Shown here piece by piece: positions 42,628 through 50,918 of a stretch of DNA of 51,727 nt. The first letter of the stretch is position 1. Each line of letters opens with the position of its first letter. This DNA comes from Microvirga sp. (GTDB taxonomy: Bacteria > Pseudomonadota > Alphaproteobacteria > Rhizobiales > Beijerinckiaceae). A program made the translations under genes and the position numbers. The notes beneath the pieces are model-generated. The model did not search any database, was not told the origin of the DNA, and worked only from the letters and a program-made list of their open reading frames with translations. The DNA lies in assembly GCF_014699075.1 (NCBI RefSeq), contig NZ_JACXAB010000027.1, positions 1-51,727 on the forward strand, in the 5' to 3' direction.

Positions 42628-42834
42628 ATGCCACGTTACTTCTTTCACCATCGCATCGGCGACAGGATGATGTGGGACCCCGTCGGGCTCGATCTGCCAG
42701 ACCTGAAGTTGGCTCCGGACCCGGACCGGGCCGCGGCGGTGTGGATGAACATCATCGAAGGCCGGATCGAGCCAAATCAGATCCTGGTGGTCACCGATGC
42801 CGTCGGGCAGGTGCTGTTCGTCACGGCCCGATGA
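42628..42834 (+). CDS. DUF6894-family small protein
   Basis: A 68-residue protein with the family N-terminus MPRYFFHHRIGDRM and the pattern D..GLDLPDL. GGGGAGGC provides a ribosome site. Such proteins are abundant in Hyphomicrobiales, often in several copies; their function is unknown. The central part is shorter than in the second copy at 42987. Confidence 0.75.
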   Translation: MPRYFFHHRIGDRMMWDPVGLDLPDLKLAPDPDRAAAVWMNIIEGRIEPNQILVVTDAVGQVLFVTAR

Positions 42835-42986
42835 TGTCCGGAACGCAGGCTGGTCTTTGCCTGGGTGGCGCCGCTCGCATTCGGATCCTTGTGATCCCAT
42901 ATGGAAGTCATCGGTGGCCAGGAGTTCGGGCTGTTGCCGACTGAGAGATGTGACGTGCTCCCACCTGTGAGGCTGAGGAGCACTCC

Positions 42987-43232
42987 ATGCCCCGCTACTT
43001 CTTCCATGTGAACGATGGATCCTCGGTCCGCGACAGCGAGGGCACGGAACTGCCTGACATCTACGCAGCCCAGGATCAGGCAATCCGCACCAGCGGTGAG
43101 ATCCTGCGCGACATGGGCGCCGAGTTCTGGAACGGCACCGAATGGAAGCTCAAAGTCACTGACGAGAGCGACCAGGTCCTGTTCGTGCTCCGCTTCTCGG
43201 CCGAGGAGAGACTCAATCCTGGAAACCCCTAG
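42987..43232 (+). CDS. DUF6894-family small protein
   Basis: An 81-residue paralogue of the protein at 42628: MPRYFFHVNDGSSVRDSEGTELPD, then a helix around AQDQAIRTSGEILRDMG, and a C-terminal strand LKVTDESDQVLFVLRF. The shared final VLF-type strand and N-terminal MPRYFFH show the two genes derive from one another. It ends in a CTAG shared with the stop of the convergent Crp/Fnr gene. Confidence 0.8.
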   Translation: MPRYFFHVNDGSSVRDSEGTELPDIYAAQDQAIRTSGEILRDMGAEFWNGTEWKLKVTDESDQVLFVLRFSAEERLNPGNP

Positions 43233-43963
43233 AGGCTTTGTTCCCGGAGGCCGTCCTGCTCGGCCAGATGCAGGTAATTCGAATTGAAACCGCTGAGGGA
43301 CATCAGGCGCTCCACATCAAGAATGACAAGGTTTTTGCCTCTCAAGATAATCAGTCCACTCGCCCGCAACCGCTGAAGGATTCGGTTTACGTGCACCCCT
43401 GTCAGGCTCACGGTGTCGGCGAGCTCGGCCTGGGTGATCGGGAGTTCATATTGGTTGCCGTTCGTCAGCCCGACCGTTTGCAGGCGCAGCAGCAATTCGC
43501 ACAGAAGATGGCCAACGCGCTGCTCGGATCGGCGGGCCCCAATGTTCACCAGCCACTCGCGTAAGGTCGCCTCATCGACCAGCGCCGCCCACCAGAATGC
43601 CCGCGCAATGGCGGGTCTCTCCATCAGTTCCAGAATGCGAGCCCGGGAGATCTTTACCACCGTGCAGGCGGACAGGGTGGCGATGGTATGGTCCATGGTC
43701 TTCAGAATGAACACATGCAGGTCGCAGAAGTCGCCTGGCACCAGGTAGGCCATGATCTGGCGCCGGCCGGTCGGGAGAACCTTGTAGCGGCAGGCGAAGC
43801 CCTCCAGGATCAGGTTGACGTCGCTTGGCGTGTCGCCCTCCCGGATCAGATCCGTCCGTGGGCCAACCGCCCGGGCGGAGCGGATGACATCATCCAGGAG
43901 GAGCCGGTCGGCATCCGGCAGAGGCCCGAAGGCCTCCAGCTTGCGGGTAAGCAGATTAGCCAT
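43229..43963 (-). CDS. Crp/Fnr-family transcriptional regulator
   Basis: A 244-residue regulator. The N-terminal cyclic-nucleotide-like beta barrel (about residues 25-130) includes REGDTPSDVNLILEGFACRYKVL and GDFCDLHVFIL. The C-terminal HTH_Crp domain has ITQAELADTVSLTGVHVNRILQRLRASGLI. There is no cysteine cluster of the Fnr type, so oxygen sensing through iron-sulfur is unlikely. A GGAGG ribosome site precedes the start. It is divergent from the patatin gene, which it may control. Similar short Crp proteins are common in Hyphomicrobiales. Confidence 0.9.
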   Translation of the reverse strand: MANLLTRKLEAFGPLPDADRLLLDDVIRSARAVGPRTDLIREGDTPSDVNLILEGFACRYKVLPTGRRQIMAYLVPGDFCDLHVFILKTMDHTIATLSACTVVKISRARILELMERPAIARAFWWAALVDEATLREWLVNIGARRSEQRVGHLLCELLLRLQTVGLTNGNQYELPITQAELADTVSLTGVHVNRILQRLRASGLIILRGKNLVILDVERLMSLSGFNSNYLHLAEQDGLREQSL

Positions 43964-44143
43964 GGGACGGCCTCCTGAACCCTGTCACCCTTAAAGTAGC
44001 GGAAGTGCCTGACCGGCCAAGAGGCCCATGCCCAATAGACGCGTTGCCTCAAATTACATCTGGCCTCGCCTCCTTGTGACACTGCCCTGAGCAGTGCCCT
44101 TTGTTCCATGCTCACTGTGCAGTGCAGCCTGCGGCCGAGCCTA

Positions 44144-44158
44144 TGCTGCAATGCAGCA
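44144..44158. promoter_or_regulatory. Palindrome between crp-type and patatin genes
   Basis: TGCTGC-AAT-GCAGCA is a perfect 6-bp inverted repeat in the divergent gap (43964-44270). It could be a regulator site, but it does not resemble the Crp/Fnr consensus (TGTGA or TTGAT half-sites). Confidence 0.25.
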
Positions 44159-44270
44159 ACTGCTGGCTATCTCACACGTTCACAGTGCTCCTGTCGGGCT
44201 TGTTCATCCGATCGGCCGTGCCGCACCACCGATCAACATAACTATAACCCGCGGCACTATGGAGGCAGAC

Positions 44271-45296
44271 ATGACCCTTCTCAATCCCATCACAGAGCCG
44301 CTTCCGCTAGCACAGACAGGCATTCTGCCGCCGGCCCGGTCTTCCCGACCCAAGACAGTGGGAACAAGGCCAAGGCGGATCTCGCTTGCGCTCCAAGGCG
44401 GGGGTGCCTTCGGCGCCTTCACGTGGGGCGTTCTCGACCAGTTTCTGGAGGAGGGCGTATCCTTCGATGTGGTGAGTGGCGCCAGTGCGGGCGCCATGAA
44501 CGCCGTGCTGCTCGCCTCCGGGTTGGCGCAGGGTGGTGCAGCGGAAGCGCGCGCCACGCTGGAGCGGTTCTGGCGCAAAGTCAGCGAGGTGGGCAGTCAG
44601 AGCCGCTTTCTCACGTCAAATCCCATTCTGACGCGGGTGACGTCGCACCTGTCGCCCTACCAGTTCAATCCCTTCGATCTGAGCCCCTTGCGGGACATCC
44701 TCGCGAGCGAGGTCGACATCGAGGCCGTGTGCCGGCGAGCGCCTGTGCGGCTGCTGCTTGGAGCGACACGGGTCCGGGACGGGGCGCTGCGGCTCTTCCG
44801 CAACAAGGAGCTGACCTATGATGTTGTCCTCGCCTCAGCCTGCCTGCCGCAACTGCATCAGGCCGTGTTGATCGATGGCGAGCCGCATTGGGACGGCGGC
44901 TACGCGGCCAATCCTCCGCTGATGCCGCTGGTGACCGCCACACGGGCATCGGACTTGGTGGTCGTGCAGATCATTCCCACGAACGATGCTGATTTACCGA
45001 CAACCTCAGGGGCCATCGATAAGCGGGTGAACCAGATCACCTTCAGCAACTCACTCCAGAGAGATTTGGAGGCCTTGTCGATGATGGCTCAGCTTTGCCG
45101 GGAAGGCGACATGCAGGGCTCGAGTCTCGGACGTAAGCTGCAACGCCCTAAGCTGCACCACCTGATTGCTGAGGATCATGTTGATGGCTTGAGTGGGCTC
45201 AGCTTCATGAACACGGACTGGGGGCATCTTCAGCATCTGCGGGATCAAGGCCGATCGGCGGCGGAGGCCTGGCTTGCGCGGCAAGCGAAACATTAG
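44271..45296 (+). CDS. Patatin-like phospholipase
   Basis: A 341-residue serine lipase with the patatin catalytic dyad. The oxyanion loop is GGGAFGAF (residues 43-50), the nucleophile Ser72 is in GASAG and Asp208 is in DGGYAANPP. It probably hydrolyses membrane phospholipids or other acyl esters. There is no signal peptide, so it is cytosolic or peripheral. I use the ATG at 44271 with GGAGGC before it; an ATG at 44259 is also in frame. The protein ends HLRDQGRSAAEAWLARQ, as in related Hyphomicrobiales patatins that lie near phaZ-type genes. Confidence 0.9.
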   Translation: MTLLNPITEPLPLAQTGILPPARSSRPKTVGTRPRRISLALQGGGAFGAFTWGVLDQFLEEGVSFDVVSGASAGAMNAVLLASGLAQGGAAEARATLERFWRKVSEVGSQSRFLTSNPILTRVTSHLSPYQFNPFDLSPLRDILASEVDIEAVCRRAPVRLLLGATRVRDGALRLFRNKELTYDVVLASACLPQLHQAVLIDGEPHWDGGYAANPPLMPLVTATRASDLVVVQIIPTNDADLPTTSGAIDKRVNQITFSNSLQRDLEALSMMAQLCREGDMQGSSLGRKLQRPKLHHLIAEDHVDGLSGLSFMNTDWGHLQHLRDQGRSAAEAWLARQAKH

Positions 45297-45709
45297 CCAC
45301 GCCAGATAGTCTCGCTCCAAGCGATAAGGCCCTGTCGGTTCCGTAAGGAAGCCGCTCGGGGGAACATTGACGCTTGCCCTGGCGTTGCTCAGTATCTCGC
45401 CGGAAAAGGAGAGCCGGATTAATACCCTGCACAACGACATAGCCATCGCCGCGTGTATCGACGGGGATGGATTGAAACGAACCCTGGTTTGCTTTGAACG
45501 GCACCAGGGTTTTCTCTTGGATGCGGGATCAAGAAGAAGTTTGCCACTCAGCTTGAGGAGCACCATCAGCGGGACCGGGAGCCGTATGTGCAGCGGCTGG
45601 TTGATCTCCATTGCTCGATGGTCAGGCGCATGACCTTAGAGGATATCTGCTCTAATCCGTGAGGTTCCCAGCGACCAGTTCACGCGGCTTATCGATCTCA
45701 TGAGTACTG
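45297..45709. other. Intergenic region with a hairpin
   Basis: No gene is supportable in this 413-bp stretch between convergent patatin and phaZ genes. A frame at 45367-45633 has no family features. The main structure is the hairpin at 45480-45511, described separately. Confidence 0.4.
45480..45517 (+). terminator. Probable Rho-independent terminator
   Basis: A 9-bp stem AACCCTGGT / ACCAGGGTT (45480-45488 and 45503-45511) with a 14-base loop is followed by TTCTCTT. It could end the patatin transcript, although it lies 183 bp past that gene. Confidence 0.5.
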
Positions 45710-46975
45710 CTACATTCTGGAGATCGTAGCTTCGACCTTGCTCGACACTCGGGTGACGCGAGTTGGAGACCTCCGGGAATTGAGCGGCCTGTCTATTGCA
45801 TGTCTGGCCATGAATGCCTTGATGCGCGGGGCGATCTCCGCTCGATAGCGTGAGCCGTTAAACACACCATAGTGCCCAACTCTGGCTTGCAGATGGTGCT
45901 CCTTTTTCGTGGGCGACAAGCTTGGCGTCAGGTCGAGCGCCGCCGCCGTCTGGCCGCGCCCGGTGATATCATCCTTCTCGCCTTCAATGGTCATGAGAGC
46001 ACAGCGGCGGATCGCCTTCAGGTCCACGGGTCTGCCCCGGTGCCGCATCAGCCCTCTGGGCAGCAGATGGTCGATGAACACCGTCTCCAGCGTCTGGAGG
46101 TAATACTCGGCAGACAGGTCCATGACAGCAAGGTATTCGTCGTAGAATTCCCGGTGCTTTTCCGCCGAGTCGCCATCTCCCTCGACCAGATGATTGAACA
46201 TCTCCCAGTGAGCTGAGACGTGGCGATCCGGGTTCATGGCCATGAACCCGCACAACTGCATGAACCCTGGATAGACCAGCCGCCCCCGGCCCCGGAACCG
46301 GTCTGGCACCGGGTGGATGCAGTGACGCTTGAACCAATGGATGTCTCGTGTCTGGGCGAAGCTGTTGACTGCGGTCGGCGCATGGCGGGTATCGATGGGT
46401 CCACCCAGGAGCGCGACTGAACGGGGCACCTGTGGATGTTCTTCAGCCTCCATGTGGGCAATCGCCGCCAGCACCGGAACGGCGGGTTGGCACACTGCCA
46501 TCACGTGCAGGTCTGGCCCCAGCACGTTGAACATGCTTATGCAGTAGTCCACATAATCCGAGAGATCGAACTGGCCCTCGGACAGAGGCACCTGCTTGGC
46601 ATCGCTCCAGTCGGTGATGAAGACCTGATGGCTGTCGAGGAACGCCGCCACCGTGCCGCGCAGCAGCGTGGCATAATGACCGGACATCGGAGCAACGATC
46701 AAAACCTTGGGCTTGTTCGACGGTGGTCCGAAGGCGATCAGCCGACAGAAGGGCCGCTGCCACACAACCCGTTCCGAAGCAGCGAGGTTGAACGCGGGTT
46801 TAGGATAGGAGCGAGTGCTCCGCTCGAATATCTCACAAGAAGCCACCAGAGCGCGACCGTGCGGAGTATAGGTGAGCGGACTGAAGGGGCTCTCACAAAC
46901 CAATCGCGTCATGTCTGCCGCGAGTCGGGCAGGAGATAGCATAAACTGTGACGCTTCATGCAACAGGTACAACAT
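45710..46975 (-). CDS. phaZ: Intracellular polyhydroxyalkanoate depolymerase
   Basis: A 421-residue alpha/beta-hydrolase of the intracellular PhaZ type, which degrades stored polyhydroxybutyrate granules to 3-hydroxybutyrate units. The nucleophile is Cys162 in VCQPAVP, as in the Ralstonia-type enzyme with its Cys active site. The acid is likely the Asp in EGEKDDITG, and the base the His in VGHYGVFNG near the C-terminus. The start MLYLLHEASQFML at 46975 matches the family; the frame to 47008 is longer than needed. It may feed carbon from storage polymer into the same 3-hydroxyacyl metabolism as the catabolic genes, though it is far from them. Confidence 0.92.
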   Translation of the reverse strand: MLYLLHEASQFMLSPARLAADMTRLVCESPFSPLTYTPHGRALVASCEIFERSTRSYPKPAFNLAASERVVWQRPFCRLIAFGPPSNKPKVLIVAPMSGHYATLLRGTVAAFLDSHQVFITDWSDAKQVPLSEGQFDLSDYVDYCISMFNVLGPDLHVMAVCQPAVPVLAAIAHMEAEEHPQVPRSVALLGGPIDTRHAPTAVNSFAQTRDIHWFKRHCIHPVPDRFRGRGRLVYPGFMQLCGFMAMNPDRHVSAHWEMFNHLVEGDGDSAEKHREFYDEYLAVMDLSAEYYLQTLETVFIDHLLPRGLMRHRGRPVDLKAIRRCALMTIEGEKDDITGRGQTAAALDLTPSLSPTKKEHHLQARVGHYGVFNGSRYRAEIAPRIKAFMARHAIDRPLNSRRSPTRVTRVSSKVEATISRM

Positions 46976-47122
46976 GCGACCGAGCCTCGTAGTCCGTTTG
47001 CGCCCCACAGTGCTTGAGTCGTTGGTTCCCGCTCAGCACTGGTGTGATGGCGCTGCGGTTCGGCTCAATCCGCAGTGAGTCTGGAACAGCGATGCTAAGC
47101 ATCGGATGAATTAGATACTCTC

Positions 47123-47153
47123 AAAAAAAGGCGGGAAGCCGTAGCTTCCCGCC
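47123..47153 (-). terminator. Rho-independent terminator (minus strand)
   Basis: A perfect 10-bp stem GGCGGGAAGC / GCTTCCCGCC with a CGTA loop has a run of seven A on its left, which reads as seven T on the minus strand. It would end a transcript coming from the right, where no minus-strand gene is known before 48140. Confidence 0.75.
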
Positions 47154-47450
47154 AGTCGGGAGGAACCAAACCATGAGGATCATATCCACAAAGTCCGAGT
47201 TAAACCTCTCTCAAACAAGTTTGTTCCAAAGATGACTGGAACAAGACAGGATTGTTCAAGTATTCATAACCTATGATAATCTTTGTGTTGCATACAACAG
47301 GATAATTCTAACCTAGGTTAAATTTGTTTGTTCGTTGCCAACGACGCCAGCTTCGATCAGAAATTCTGGTGAGGCCCTGATGGATAGTGATTCTGCACAC
47401 CTAACGGTACGGTTGAAACAAATTCCGCTGCGGCCCGCTGAGGACCTTCG

Positions 47451-47476
47451 AGCACCCCTCGCAGGTGCTTCTTTTT
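47451..47476 (+). terminator. Rho-independent terminator (plus strand)
   Basis: AGCACC-N7-GGTGCT forms a short stem, extended by a G-T pair, followed by TCTTTTTACTTTT. It would end a rightward transcript starting somewhere in 47154-47440. Confidence 0.6.
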
Positions 47477-47703
47477 ACTTTTGGTCTGACCTCCTCCAGC
47501 GGATTTGCGTCAAGGTCAGACACCCATTTGCTTCTTTCAAGCTTAGGGAGAGTAGTATGAATAATGATCAGGTTTAGGATTAAAGGCTGAATGAGTATGA
47601 TCGCAGGTCCAACGAACAGACCTCCTGCCGTATATTTAACCACTCGCCCTTTATTAACCTGTGTTAAACTTTGCCGGACCGCCTCAACAATGGGGGAGCA
47701 GCG

Positions 47704-48105
47704 ATGTCTGGGCGAACGATCTCTTCGGTCTCCAAGCCAGAACTCGGGTTTAAGCAAAATTCAAATGGTGCTGAACCAGAAGTCACAACATTCCTAATCA
47801 GTGACAACGCCCTGCTGCTCCTGGGACTTCAGCAGGTCCTACAGGAAACGCCACTCGTCATTGCCAGGGCGGCTTCTTCTCCAGGGCCAGATTGGCTCCA
47901 ACAATTAGCGTCACAGCCTACCCTGGTCCTCATCGATGCCAATCAGAACGCCGGTCGCGCGCTTGAGGCCATCAGGCAGGCAAGAGAGCAGTCTCCGGAA
48001 GCCCGCATTGTGGTTCTGGCCGATCACTTCGATCTGAGCTTCGTGCGGTTGGGGCACGAGGCAGGTGTGGATGGCTTCTGTCCAGCAGCCAGTGCGCCTG
48101 ACTAA
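47704..48105 (+). CDS. Receiver-only response-regulator-like protein, probably truncated
   Basis: A 133-residue protein resembling the receiver domain of NarL-type regulators. The phosphoacceptor is Asp78 in TLVLIDAN and an acidic-pocket residue is Asp34 in LISDN. It ends right after GVDGFCPAASAPD, where related proteins continue into a linker and a LuxR-type helix-turn-helix. The conserved lysine of strand five is not evident. It may be a stand-alone receiver or a gene cut by rearrangement before the ssu operon. The start at 47704 has GGGGAGCAGCG upstream. Confidence 0.7.
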   Translation: MSGRTISSVSKPELGFKQNSNGAEPEVTTFLISDNALLLLGLQQVLQETPLVIARAASSPGPDWLQQLASQPTLVLIDANQNAGRALEAIRQAREQSPEARIVVLADHFDLSFVRLGHEAGVDGFCPAASAPD

Positions 48106-48139
48106 ATCAACAGAATCGACCAAAAGGGGACATTCCGCT

Positions 48140-48913
48140 TCAGGATGCCTTGACGTTTGTCCCCCAGCGGCTGTGCAGGAAGCGCTCCCAAGGCGAGAAC
48201 AGGAGCCGATCCGCGAGAAGGCCAATCAGCACGATCACAATCATGACGCCGATGACCTGATCCATGGCGTTGAGCTCGCGCCCATAGTGCAGTAGGTGTC
48301 CGAGCCCGAAGCCCGTCAGGATGGTCACGTAGATCTCCGCTGCCATCAAGGAGCGCCAGGCGAAGGCCCAGCCCTGCTTCATCCCGGTTACCAGAAACGG
48401 CAGCGAGGCGGGCAGGATAACGCGCGTCCACTTGTGCATACCCTCCGATCCCATGGTTCGGGCCGCACGGGCATAGATCGGAGGGATCGAGCGAGCACCG
48501 TAATCGGTTGCAATGATGACGGACCATACCGTCCCCATGATGACAACAAACAACATTGCGCTTTCCGTCTGCCCGAACCAGACAAGAGCCAGCGGAACCC
48601 AGCATACGCTCGGCAACGTCTGAAGCCCGAGCGCCATGGCTCCTACCGTGTCCTCAAGCGTCTGGGACATACTGGTGAGGAGGCCGAGGGGGAGACCGAT
48701 AAGAACACCAGCCACATAGCCGATGAGGAGCCTCTTGAGCGTGACCCAGGCCGATTCTAAGAGCGTTCCGTCGAGGAGCGCCGCCCACAGGTACTCCGCG
48801 ACATAGAGGGGCGATGGCAGGAGAACCGCCGACCAGCGCCCGCTGCGCACGGCGAGCTCCCAAAGGCCGATCAATGCCACGAAGAATGCGAGAGCGACTG
48901 CAACCCGTTTCAT
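48140..48913 (-). CDS. ssuC: Sulfonate/nitrate-type ABC permease
   Basis: A 257-residue membrane permease of the SsuC/TauC/NrtB type. The N-terminus MKRVAVALAFFVALIGLWELAV forms the first helix. The coupling loop reads SIPPIYARAARTMGSEGMHKWTRVILPASLPFLV. The start at 48913 overlaps the end of the ATPase gene. It ends an operon of binding protein, ATPase and permease. A relation to sulfonate uptake is suggested by the flavin reductase gene across the divergent promoter; nitrate, taurine or pyrimidine use cannot be excluded. Confidence 0.85.
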   Translation of the reverse strand: MKRVAVALAFFVALIGLWELAVRSGRWSAVLLPSPLYVAEYLWAALLDGTLLESAWVTLKRLLIGYVAGVLIGLPLGLLTSMSQTLEDTVGAMALGLQTLPSVCWVPLALVWFGQTESAMLFVVIMGTVWSVIIATDYGARSIPPIYARAARTMGSEGMHKWTRVILPASLPFLVTGMKQGWAFAWRSLMAAEIYVTILTGFGLGHLLHYGRELNAMDQVIGVMIVIVLIGLLADRLLFSPWERFLHSRWGTNVKAS

Positions 48914-49713
48914 TCCGAAACCGCTTCCTTCAGCGTATTCTTGAGGGCCGCCGCGATCCGCGAGGTGTAGTCCCCGAGGTCCGGGCTGTTGATGTCCCGC
49001 GGGCGCGGCAGCGCAATGTCGAAGATGCTGGCAATGCGGCCAGGCGAGGGCGACATCAGCACGACCCGGTCGCCGAGGCATACGGCCTCGCGCACATTGT
49101 GGGTCACGAAGACGATAGTCTTCCGGCTTTCCATCCAGATGTGCTGGATATCGTCATAAAGTTGGTCGCGAGTAAGCGCGTCGAGCGAAGCGAAGGGCTC
49201 ATCCATCAAAAGGACCTGCGGGTCTGGAGCGAGCGCCCGCGCCAGGGCTACGCGCTGCTTCATGCCTCCGGAAAGCTCGTGCACGTGGGCATGCTTGAAC
49301 TTCTCAAGCCCAACGAGCCTTAGGAAGTGCTCGGCAATCTCCTTTCGCTCCCGCTGGCTGAGATCGTCTCGCAGCTTCAGCCCGAACATCACGTTGCCGA
49401 AAGCGTCGAGCCAGGGGAAGAGAGCCGATTCCTGGAACATCACGAGGCGCTGGCGCCCGGGACCCTGGACCAGCCTTCCATCCGCCAACACCCGGCCCGA
49501 GTCCGCCACCGTCAGACCGGCCATGATGTCCAGGAGGGTTGACTTGCCGCAGCCGCTTGGCCCGATCAGACAAACGAACTCGCCCTCTGCCACGGTCAGT
49601 GAGACGCCATCGAGAGCCTGCACAATGGCACGTTGCGAGGTGAAGCGTTTCGATACGTTTTCGACGACCAGCTTGGCCAGTGCGCCCTCACGTGGGATTG
49701 GAGGCGACTGCAT
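48910..49713 (-). CDS. ssuB: Sulfonate/nitrate-type ABC ATP-binding protein
   Basis: A 267-residue ATPase. Walker A is GPSGCGKST, signature LSGGMKQRV, Walker B VLLMDEPFASLD, and switch His VTHNVREAV. This pattern is typical of SsuB/TauB/NrtD. The ATG at 49713 overlaps the TGA of the binding-protein gene (TGATG), showing coupled translation. It powers the permease at 48140. Confidence 0.9.
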   Translation of the reverse strand: MQSPPIPREGALAKLVVENVSKRFTSQRAIVQALDGVSLTVAEGEFVCLIGPSGCGKSTLLDIMAGLTVADSGRVLADGRLVQGPGRQRLVMFQESALFPWLDAFGNVMFGLKLRDDLSQRERKEIAEHFLRLVGLEKFKHAHVHELSGGMKQRVALARALAPDPQVLLMDEPFASLDALTRDQLYDDIQHIWMESRKTIVFVTHNVREAVCLGDRVVLMSPSPGRIASIFDIALPRPRDINSPDLGDYTSRIAAALKNTLKEAVSE

Positions 49714-50684
49714 CAAGGGCTTTCGACGAGGCGTGAGAGGTCCGGCGCGCCGCGCATGAACCCGACCTGCTGGGCGCTCGTCATGAAGGATTTGAAAGCA
49801 TCGAGCGTCACTTCCGGCGTGATGATCATCCGAGTCCAGGCTCGGGCGACCAGTTCCGGCGCCATGTCGACCCGAAAGGATGCCTGGAGCTCGTCACGGG
49901 CAAGGCGCTGAGCCTCCTCCGGGTTTTGCAGGATCCACTCGGTGAGCTCGCGATGCGCGCTCACGAAGCGCTGGGTGAGGTCGCGGTTCTTGGACAGAAA
50001 GGCAGCGCTTGAGACCAGCACTGTCGTGATGGCATTCTTCTCCTCGACCAAGATCTGACCGCCCGCCTCCGACTCAAGCCGCGAGACCCAGGGCTCCACC
50101 GTCCAGACTGCATCGAGTTGCTTGCTCTGAAACAAGGAGAGTTGGTCCGGATTGCTGGTCGGAAGCACCTGGGCGTCGCCTCCCGTCTGTGTAATCCTCA
50201 AGCCGCCGGCAACGAGCCAGGCTCGGGCGGCGACGTCCTGAGTATTGCCGAATTGCGGCGTGGCGATGCGCTTGCCGCGGAAATCTGCTGGCTTCGCGAG
50301 GCCTGAATTCGGCTGCACGATCAGGGCCGAGCCGCCGTTCACCGCGCCGGCGACCACCCGGATCTCGTCCCCGCGGGAGCGGGCATAAGCATTCAGCGCC
50401 GGATTTGGGCCCACATAGGTCACATCAAGCGAGTTGGCGAAAATCGCCTCCATGGCGCTTGGACCTGCGTTATAGGTGTACCATTCAACCTTCACGCCTG
50501 GCCCAAGGCGCTCTGAGAACCAGTTTCGCCCCTGACGTTCAAAGGCGCGAGCCACCAGAGCTTGAACATGGGTGATATTGGGAAAATGCCCGACCCGCAC
50601 AGTCGTGCTCTGTGCCATGGCGCGGGGGTATGCCAGCACAAGCGAAAAGGCCAGCAGCAGAAGGAACCGAAATCCATAGGGCAT
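49713..50684 (-). CDS. ssuA: Sulfonate-type periplasmic binding protein
   Basis: A 323-residue binding protein. The signal peptide covers about residues 1-25 (FLLLLAFSLVLAYPRAMA). The mature part is of the SsuA/NMT1 type: VRVGHFPNITHVQALVA, VEWYTYNAGPSAMEAIFANSLDVTYVGPNPAL, and FQSKQLDAVWTVEPWVSRL. I begin at the ATG at 50684, which starts the signal; the frame continuing to 50960 is not coding in character. It is the first gene of the leftward operon. Confidence 0.88.
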   Translation of the reverse strand: MPYGFRFLLLLAFSLVLAYPRAMAQSTTVRVGHFPNITHVQALVARAFERQGRNWFSERLGPGVKVEWYTYNAGPSAMEAIFANSLDVTYVGPNPALNAYARSRGDEIRVVAGAVNGGSALIVQPNSGLAKPADFRGKRIATPQFGNTQDVAARAWLVAGGLRITQTGGDAQVLPTSNPDQLSLFQSKQLDAVWTVEPWVSRLESEAGGQILVEEKNAITTVLVSSAAFLSKNRDLTQRFVSAHRELTEWILQNPEEAQRLARDELQASFRVDMAPELVARAWTRMIITPEVTLDAFKSFMTSAQQVGFMRGAPDLSRLVESP

Positions 50685-50918
50685 CGGACTAGCTCCCGTG
50701 GGACGAAAGGAGGCTAGAGGCCTGTTGGCCAACGTCAATGGCCGGCCTTGGATGGATCTCTTACGCTCATCAGCTGCGCTTTTCCTCCGAGTAGCTTGTT
50801 CTCCTTTGTGCATCCATGCAAGACAAGACTTCTTCCGGATCCGTGCTTTTTGAAATAGAATTCTATTGATTTGCTCGGGCGGCAACGACACGCTAAGGCG
50901 TTCAGTCAGCAGGATACA
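50685..50918. promoter_or_regulatory. Divergent promoter region ssuA / flavin reductase
   Basis: The 234-bp gap between ssuA and the flavin reductase must hold both promoters. An A+T-rich patch at about 50846-50875 (TTTTTGAAATAGAATTCTATTGATTT, which contains AGAATTCT) is the likeliest promoter area. No specific operator was identified. Confidence 0.35.

Larger units (their letters stand above)
47009..47703. other. Long intergenic region with terminators and palindromes
   Basis: About 695 bp without a convincing gene and clearly A+T-rich. It contains a minus-strand terminator (47123-47153), an inverted repeat TTGTTCC-N10-GGAACAA near 47220, a perfect 12-bp palindrome TAACCTAGGTTA (47309-47320), a plus-strand terminator hairpin (47451-47476) and an inverted repeat GTCTGACC/GGTCAGAC (47484-47521). 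A frame at 47335-47577 exists but overlaps these structures and has no family signature. Small RNAs on either strand are possible. Confidence 0.5.

Noticed and set aside
45367..45633. An 88-codon frame between patatin and phaZ
   Set aside because: No recognisable domain, and it spans the terminator-like hairpin at 45480.
47335..47577. An 80-codon frame in the long intergenic region
   Set aside because: It runs through a terminator hairpin and an inverted repeat, has no family signature, and its composition is not coding-like.
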